A stretch of 59,977 nucleotides of DNA from Polyangiaceae bacterium (GTDB lineage Bacteria; Myxococcota_A; Polyangia; Polyangiales; Polyangiaceae): contig WQZB01000019.1 in assembly GCA_009780955.1 (NCBI GenBank), forward strand, positions 1 through 59,977, in the 5' to 3' direction. Within the stretch, counting starts at the first letter, position 1. Every line of letters starts with the position of its first letter. The notes under the pieces were generated by a model. That model saw only the letters and a program-made list of their open reading frames with translations. It was not told where the DNA came from and did no database searches. Of this stretch, positions 55,101 through 59,977 are shown in pieces. A program made the position numbers and the translations under genes.

Positions 55101-56699
55101 ATGTCAGAGCTTATTAGCCTCGCTCATGCCGTACCCAACGTTCGCACCAGTGTCGATCCGGCGGATCGCGTTGCCTACGCGCGCGATCTCTGGCCTAGAC
55201 ACCACCTCGCCGTTCGCGCCGGCAACGTGGCCGAGCATAGGCCTTTGGCCATCGTGTGGCCCGAGTCGACCGAACATGTCGCAAGCATCGTGCGCTGGGC
55301 CTTTGAAACCGAGACGCCGCTCGTGCCGTACGGCGCAGGCAGCGGCGTGTGCGCAGGCATTTTGCCAAGCGAAAATACGATTGTTTTGGATCTGAAGCGA
55401 ATGAATCGCTGGCGCAAGCTCGACGCCGGCGCGCTCACGCTCGACGTGGAAGCTGGGCACATGGGGCTGCCGCTCGAAGAAGACTTGAATCGCCGCGGGT
55501 ACACTGTGGGTCATTTTCCATCGTCGATCCTTTGCAGCACGGTGGGCGGATGGATTGCGGCGCGCGGCGCAGGGCAATGCTCAGGCAAGTACGGCAAAAT
55601 TGAAGACATGGTGCTCGCGCTCGAATGCGTGACCGGCACAGGCGAGATCGTGAATCTGCGCCATCGCACGAGCGGCGTGAACTTCATCCCGCTCATCGTT
55701 GGCAGCGAAGGCACGCTGGCCATCGTGACGAGCGCCACGTTGCGACTTCACCCAGCGCCAACAACGCGTGCGTTCGGCGCGTTCTCGTTTCCCACGACCG
55801 AACATGGCTGGGAAGCGATGCGGGCGATGTTTCAGCGCGGGCTCCGGCCGGCGGTCACACGCTTGTATGATCCATTCGATGCGATGCTTGCACGGCGCGA
55901 GGCCGTGTCATCTGGGAAAAAAGGCCAGGCCAACACGATTCATTTTCCACGCCTTGGCGCGGCGGCGCTGCGCACGCTTTTGCGACGCCCCGGCTTCATC
56001 AACGAGCTACTCGAAGGACAGGTTGGCAGCAAAGTGCTTGGTGGGTCGCTGCTCGTCGTGATTTTCGAGGGAGATGGCGATGCACCGAATCGCGATATGA
56101 GCGAAGCTCGCTCGGTGCTCGCGTCGATGCGCGCAACGTACGAAGGTGAGGCCGCCGCGAAAAATTGGCTTCGTCATCGCTACGCCGTGAGCTTCCGCCA
56201 ATCGCCCGTTTTCGCCGCAGGGCTCTTCTCCGACACCATCGAGGTCGCCGCGCCATGGTCGAAACTCAAAGCGCTCTACAACGGTGTACGTCGCGCGCTT
56301 GGCCGACGTGTGTTCGTCATGGCGCACTTGAGCCATGCGTATCCAGACGGCTGCTGCATTTATTTCTCTTTCGTGGGCACCGCTGCGGCCAAAGCGAAGA
56401 GCGCAAAAGAGAACTCGCGCGCCGGCTGGGACGAGCGGAGCGAGGCCACCTACGATCGCGCGTGGCGTGACGCACTCGCAGCCGCCGTCGATGCCGGAGG
56501 CACGCTCGCGCACCACCACGGCGCCGGTCGATCGAAAGCGCAGAGCCTTGCTCACGAGCTCGGCGAGGGTGGCACCCAAACCATGGCAGCAGTCATGCGC
56601 GCCTTTGATCCGAAAGGGATCTTGAACCCAGGGAATCTCAAGCCCAATGCACAATCTCCGTACGTTCGCGATGCGCGGGCAAAGAAGGTGCTCGTATGA
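55101..56699 (+). CDS. FAD-linked oxidase, alkyldihydroxyacetonephosphate synthase (AGPS)-like
   Basis: The 532-residue protein has an N-terminal PCMH FAD domain: VPYGAGSGVCAG near 75, HFPSSILCSTVGGWIAARG near 140 and GQCSGKYGKIEDMVLALE. The C-terminal half includes RHRYAVSFRQSPVF, PDGCCIYFSFVG and GTLAHHHGAGRSK, where the His triplet and Gly match the catalytic HHH of AGPS. True AGPS makes the ether bond of plasmalogens, known in myxobacteria. It overlaps the next gene by 4 bp. ATG 55101 is chosen over GTG 55098. A broader GlcD-like oxidase is the alternative. Confidence 0.82.
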   Translation: MSELISLAHAVPNVRTSVDPADRVAYARDLWPRHHLAVRAGNVAEHRPLAIVWPESTEHVASIVRWAFETETPLVPYGAGSGVCAGILPSENTIVLDLKRMNRWRKLDAGALTLDVEAGHMGLPLEEDLNRRGYTVGHFPSSILCSTVGGWIAARGAGQCSGKYGKIEDMVLALECVTGTGEIVNLRHRTSGVNFIPLIVGSEGTLAIVTSATLRLHPAPTTRAFGAFSFPTTEHGWEAMRAMFQRGLRPAVTRLYDPFDAMLARREAVSSGKKGQANTIHFPRLGAAALRTLLRRPGFINELLEGQVGSKVLGGSLLVVIFEGDGDAPNRDMSEARSVLASMRATYEGEAAAKNWLRHRYAVSFRQSPVFAAGLFSDTIEVAAPWSKLKALYNGVRRALGRRVFVMAHLSHAYPDGCCIYFSFVGTAAAKAKSAKENSRAGWDERSEATYDRAWRDALAAAVDAGGTLAHHHGAGRSKAQSLAHELGEGGTQTMAAVMRAFDPKGILNPGNLKPNAQSPYVRDARAKKVLV

Positions 56700-57181
56700 G
56701 TACTACAATCATCGATTCGATGAGCCTGCTCGTTGAAGCGCCGGCCGACGCAACACTGGGCGAAATCGAACAAGAATTGAGCAACCTCGAGCTCACTCTT
56801 GGCATCGCGCTAAAAGACGAGATTTTACACATGCAGCTCGGCGCCTGGCTTGCCAAGGGTGCGCCAGGAGCACCTTCGGCGTTCGCGGATCCCGCGGACC
56901 ATTTGGTAGCCGGGCTCGTGGCAACCTTGCAAAATGGCAAGCGGCTCGAGGTGCGTCCTGTTCCGCGGCGCGCCGTAGGGCCTGATCTCACGGCGCTTTT
57001 GTTTGGCGCGGGGGGCGCGTTTGGGCAAATCGAGCGAGCGTGGCTTCGCGTTCACCGAGCCGTTCACCTAAAAAGCGCGCAACGCGTCGCTCTTGCTTTG
57101 CCAGGGGTCGATCTCGATCCGCCGGTGTCAGAGGCCGAGGGCAGGCTCGCCTTGGCCATCGCACGCGAACTCAGCTGCTAG
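56696..57181 (+). CDS. Small PCMH/GlcE-like FAD-domain protein, partner of the upstream oxidase
   Basis: The 161-residue protein overlaps the oxidase gene by ATGA. It looks like part of a PCMH FAD-binding domain: DPADHLVAGLVATLQNGKRL and GPDLTALLFGAGGAFGQIERAWLRV, as in the second halves of GlcE/D-lactate dehydrogenase-type domains, but lacking the first subdomain's Gly-rich VPxGxGT loop. It may be a small accessory FAD subunit like GlcE, or a remnant of a broken oxidase. The start is secure through the overlap; the function is inferred from the pair. The next gene is 53 bp downstream on the same strand. Confidence 0.7.
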   Translation: MSTTIIDSMSLLVEAPADATLGEIEQELSNLELTLGIALKDEILHMQLGAWLAKGAPGAPSAFADPADHLVAGLVATLQNGKRLEVRPVPRRAVGPDLTALLFGAGGAFGQIERAWLRVHRAVHLKSAQRVALALPGVDLDPPVSEAEGRLALAIARELSC

Positions 57182-57234
57182 CCCTTGCCGCGAGACGATT
57201 AGCCGCGTAACCATCCGCACGGCACTAGATCCCG

Positions 57235-58119
57235 ATGGAACACGCCGAGCTCCTCGCGCAAATCCCCCTTTTCGACACCCTCGCCGCCGAAGATCTCGAG
57301 GCACTCGCCAGGCGGATGACCACGCGGCAATACAAAAACGGCGAGAACGTTTTTGACATGGGTGCCAAGGGCTCGAGTATGTATGTTGTACTCTCTGGCG
57401 CCGTACAAATTTTCCTGCCAAGCCAGAACGACGGGCCTCGCGTCGTGCTCAAAGACGCACGCATCGGGGAGTACTTCGGCGAGCTGTCGCTTTTCGATGA
57501 CAAGCCGCGCTCGGCAAGCGTGGAGGCCACGGCCGATACGGTGCTCCTCGAGCTCACACGCGAGCAGTTTGGCGATTATCTCTCGAAGTCGCGCAATGCG
57601 GCGATGGCCATTCTCGCTGAAATGGCCGATCGCCTACGCGAGACCAACGCGCTCTTGTCGCAGCGCGCTGCACGCGATGCCGTCAAAGAACTCGAAGAGA
57701 ACCTAACATGGGGTCAGCGCCTGGCCGACAAAGTTGCCGAGCTGAACGGCAGCTGGTCATTCATTCTTTTCTTGGTCATGCTCTCCATCGCGTGGGCAGC
57801 GGCAAACCGGTGGTTGCCCAGACCCTTCGACGAGTACCCGTACGAGTTTTACAATCTCGCGCTCGCCATCCTCGTTGCGCTGCAAGGCCCGCTCATCGTC
57901 ATGAGCCAAAACCGTCAATCGATGAAAGACCGCGCCACGGCAGAAACCGATTTTCGCGTGAACCTGAAGAACGAACTCGGCATCGAAACGTTGCTCCGCG
58001 AGCTCGGCGCACACCGCGCGGAAACAACCAAGCGCCTCGAGGCGCTCGAGCGCATGATGCGCGCCGACCGCGTGCGTGCCGAGATCCCGGCCAAGAAACC
58101 CGGCGGGCCACTCGGCTGA
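57235..58119 (+). CDS. Cyclic-nucleotide-binding domain fused to DUF1003 membrane domain
   Basis: The 294-residue protein has a cNMP-binding domain (1-125): SMYVVLSGAVQIFLP, GEYFGELSLFDDKPRSASV with the Gly-Glu-Leu-Ser of the phosphate-binding cassette and the Arg that contacts cyclic phosphate. A coiled stretch follows, then DUF1003 (155-255): WSFILFLVMLSIAWAAANRWL and ALAILVALQGPLIVMSQNRQ, two membrane helices in the usual pattern. A charged helix ends the protein (RLEALERMMRADR). It likely senses cAMP or cGMP at the membrane. No clear partner; the split oxidase genes precede it by 53 bp. Confidence 0.88.
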   Translation: MEHAELLAQIPLFDTLAAEDLEALARRMTTRQYKNGENVFDMGAKGSSMYVVLSGAVQIFLPSQNDGPRVVLKDARIGEYFGELSLFDDKPRSASVEATADTVLLELTREQFGDYLSKSRNAAMAILAEMADRLRETNALLSQRAARDAVKELEENLTWGQRLADKVAELNGSWSFILFLVMLSIAWAAANRWLPRPFDEYPYEFYNLALAILVALQGPLIVMSQNRQSMKDRATAETDFRVNLKNELGIETLLRELGAHRAETTKRLEALERMMRADRVRAEIPAKKPGGPLG

Positions 58120-58150
58120 CTGCGCCAGCATGCTCTAAAGGAGCCATTGC

Positions 58151-58948
58151 GTGAAGAATGCACATATCGGTTGTCGCCCTTTCGCGGCGGCGATGGCGAC
58201 GGTGGCCATGGTTGCTGCGGCCTGCTCGTCTTCCGAGGCGGGTGCGCCGGATGACGCAAGTTCCGACTCGCCAGGCGATTCGGGGTACTTTGACGCCGGC
58301 GAGGTCGACGCCAAAAAAAACGAGGTCGACGGCGGCTTTCTGGGGCCTGATGGCAGCATCATCGCCGCCGATCGATTCGTAACGGCTGTCGTGTCCTTCA
58401 CGCCGGGCGATTGCGCTGGCTTTGGCGCTTCGAAAATGCCCGAAGTCGTAGAAGGCCCGCCGGTTGGTGGCGGCGCGCTTGCGGGCAGCCTCGACGTTGT
58501 CTCGCTTGGCAATGGCGGCGAGATCGTCGTTAGCTTCGAACCGAACGCGATCGTCGACGGACCTGGCATCGACTTTCTCGTGTTCGAAAACCCATTCTGG
58601 ATAGGTGGCGATCCCAACAATCCAGCGGCCGAACTGGGTGAAGTGAGTGTGAGCGAAGACGGCATCACGTGGAAAACGTTTCCGTGCGCAGCAGCGTCGA
58701 CCCCTCCGTATGGCCAATGCGCGGGATGGCACCCGGTGTTTTCTGCGCCGGGCAATGGCATTTCGCCGATCGATCGAACTGTGGCTGGCGGCGATCCGTT
58801 CGACCTTGCCGACGTGGGCCTTTCCACGGCACGCTACGTCCGCATTCGCGACATGACGAGCGAGCCGTGCCCGGCAAGTCCGCCGAAGCCCAACACGAAC
58901 GGATTCGATCTCGACGCCGTTGCCATTGTCAACGCCGCGGATCCTTAA
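58151..58948 (+). CDS. Secreted lipoprotein, cell-surface type
   Basis: GTG 58151 with AAGGAG about 10 nt upstream gives 265 residues. The signal peptide has lipobox VAAACS. A Ser/Asp/Ala-rich linker (DDASSDSPGDSGY) leads to a beta-sandwich-like domain: ADRFVTAVVSFTPGDC, GGEIVVSFEPNAIVDGPGID, FLVFENPFWIGG, GEVSVSEDGITWKTF, and ARYVRIRDMTSEPC, resembling a family of surface proteins with a discoidin-like fold. Cys residues may pair. No binding target is known. It and the next gene follow the cNMP gene on the same strand. Confidence 0.75.
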   Translation: MKNAHIGCRPFAAAMATVAMVAAACSSSEAGAPDDASSDSPGDSGYFDAGEVDAKKNEVDGGFLGPDGSIIAADRFVTAVVSFTPGDCAGFGASKMPEVVEGPPVGGGALAGSLDVVSLGNGGEIVVSFEPNAIVDGPGIDFLVFENPFWIGGDPNNPAAELGEVSVSEDGITWKTFPCAAASTPPYGQCAGWHPVFSAPGNGISPIDRTVAGGDPFDLADVGLSTARYVRIRDMTSEPCPASPPKPNTNGFDLDAVAIVNAADP

Positions 58949-59020
58949 CCCGGATAATTCATGCCGCTTTCGGCTATGCTGCTTGTCGTCTCCGCCCAAC
59001 CGAACCCAAGGAGCTTTACT

Positions 59021-59833
59021 GTGAATCGCACCGGCCGCACGATCCCGTTTGCCTCGCTTGTTCCGCTTGCCCTCGTTGTCGCCGCGCTGGGCACGGGCTG
59101 CGAGAAGAAAGACGCGCAACAGCCTCCGCAATACGCTGCAAATCCGGGCTACGGATCGCAGCCGCCACCAGGCGCTTACCCGCAGCAGCAACCGGGCGCT
59201 TACCCACAACAGCCCGGCGCTTACCAGCAGTACCCGCAGCAGCAACCCGGTGCCTATCCACAGCAGCAACCCGCTTATCCGCAGCAGCAACCCGGCACTT
59301 ATTACCCACAGCCGCAAACCGCTTACCCGCAGCCTGCGCAGCCTGGCGCAACCACGCAAACGCAGCAGCCAAGCGGTTTCCCGTTCCCGATGCCGCAACA
59401 AAGCGGCAGTACCCCCACAAGCACCGCGCAGCCGCTCGATCCGAATCTTGCGGCACTTGCAACCGCTCCACTTGCCATATTCGCGGCTACCGAAGCGCCT
59501 GGCATGGCGAAAGACGGTCCCATCGTTGCCGGCCAATTCCAAGAAGGGCAAACGCTCGAGAGCACGTTCACGTTTCAACCAGGCAGGTGTTACACGCTCG
59601 TGGCGCAGGGGGTGGGCCTCATTACGTCACTGCAGCTCGAAATGCAGTATGTGACTCCAATTCCGGGAATTTCGCCGAGCATTGCCAGGAGCCCACAATC
59701 GGGCCCGCAAGCCTCCATCGGCGGCAAGTCCAATTGCCAACGCCCAGCAGCCCCATTCCCCGCGAATGCGAAGTTCATTGTTCGCGTCGCGAGAGGTGCG
59801 GGAATCGCCGCCGCCCAACTTTATTCAAAGTAA
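59021..59833 (+). CDS. Lipoprotein with Pro/Gln/Tyr-rich linker, paralogue of the gene at 31756
   Basis: GTG 59021 with AAGGAG 8 nt upstream gives 270 residues; the signal peptide ends in LGTGC, a lipobox. Residues 40-130 are a low-complexity linker of about ten repeats of the type YPQQQPGA, flexible and likely spanning the cell wall. Residues 165-270 are the beta-rich domain shared with the lipoprotein at 31756: TFQPGRCYTLVAQG, GGKSNCQRPAAP and a final IAAAQLYS. The two Cys may pair. Its TAA stop overlaps the first base of a type-A repeat at 59833. Confidence 0.78.
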   Translation: MNRTGRTIPFASLVPLALVVAALGTGCEKKDAQQPPQYAANPGYGSQPPPGAYPQQQPGAYPQQPGAYQQYPQQQPGAYPQQQPAYPQQQPGTYYPQPQTAYPQPAQPGATTQTQQPSGFPFPMPQQSGSTPTSTAQPLDPNLAALATAPLAIFAATEAPGMAKDGPIVAGQFQEGQTLESTFTFQPGRCYTLVAQGVGLITSLQLEMQYVTPIPGISPSIARSPQSGPQASIGGKSNCQRPAAPFPANAKFIVRVARGAGIAAAQLYSK

Positions 59834-59977
59834 GAGCATGTTTACCAGCCGTCACGAGCGACGTGAGGCAACCGAACCCCTCGAAGGTTGCTCCCGTCGT
59901 CTTTTTGCCGATTTCCGTCGCATCGCTTCGTTGCTTCTCCTCAAGCTGCACAAGCAGCTCTCGTCGAAGCGCCTCGC
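59833..59977. repeat. Type-A repeat, cut by the window edge
   Basis: Starts AGAGCATGTTTACCAGCC; its first base is the last base of the preceding gene's TAA stop. The 145 visible bases are about 95% identical to the left part of the 385-bp copy at 41537, so the element continues outside the window. Confidence 0.85.

Noticed and set aside
58129..58140. CAGCATGCTCTAA as a type-A repeat end
   Set aside because: Only a partial match with no partner end nearby; too short to call.
59140..59350. CRISPR-like periodic sequence
   Set aside because: It is the codon repeat of a Pro/Gln/Tyr-rich protein linker (YPQQQPGA units) with no spacers.
57899..59578. Minus-strand frame of about 560 codons opposite the lipoprotein genes
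   Set aside because: Arg/Leu-rich low-complexity translation opposite genes with signal peptides and ribosome sites.

Overview
The window is about 60 kb of GC-rich, densely coded chromosome with roughly 49 protein genes and one tRNA on both strands. Its content suggests a myxobacterium-like member of the Myxococcota, probably on the Polyangium/Sorangium side. The reasons are many secreted lipoproteins with Asp/Ala/Gly-rich or Cys-rich tails, a TPR-linked Ser/Thr kinase, a polymorphic toxin, an orphan NtrC-type regulator, VCBS repeats on a deacetylase and an AGPS-like oxidase. This placement is inference from gene content only.

Layout. 1-1.4 kb: AT-richer 3' end of a polymorphic toxin and its candidate immunity gene. 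1.5-7 kb: two BON-domain proteins, then an RND pump and its lipoprotein adaptor, all on the minus strand. 7-15.5 kb: a membrane protein, a beta-barrel-like exported protein, MGMT, RF3, a phosphoribosyltransferase-hydrolase fusion, a NodB/VCBS protein and a CFA-type methyltransferase. 15.6-24.1 kb: a small channel-like gene divergent from a tightly packed NfeD-like / flotillin / 1663-residue AAA ATPase cluster. 24-32 kb: small proteins, the NtrC-type regulator, a full-length Lhr helicase and a small HERVH protein. 32-40 kb: lipoproteins, ThiL, an M48 protease next to a dynamin-like GTPase, two peptide-type ABC permeases and a ferredoxin. 40-50 kb: lipoproteins, a nucleosidase, a DUF882 hydrolase, the kinase, Tmk, PanC, a TPR/PEGA-like protein and a Cys-rich lipoprotein. 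50-60 kb: zinc-ribbon proteins, tRNA(CAU), a lipoprotein, a fused homocysteine methyltransferase/MTHFR, a split FAD oxidase pair, a cNMP/DUF1003 protein and two more lipoproteins.

The most unusual signal is a set of dispersed, modular, palindromic repeats. Type A has ends like AGAGCATGTTTACCAGCC. Type B has ends like CCGCTTTCGATTTGACGCG and shares its core with type A. Type C is made of hairpins with constant GTAGGGGC arms and variable, self-complementary centres, often beside a type-B end. Type D is a multi-hairpin element ending in CTAGCAGGCTGCTG. These repeats supply or abut the stop codons of about ten genes, lie in frame inside two large proteins (Lhr helicase and NodB/VCBS deacetylase), and appear to supply the start and signal peptide of a lipoprotein. 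The best candidate for an under-described protein system is the NfeD-like/flotillin/giant ATPase cluster.
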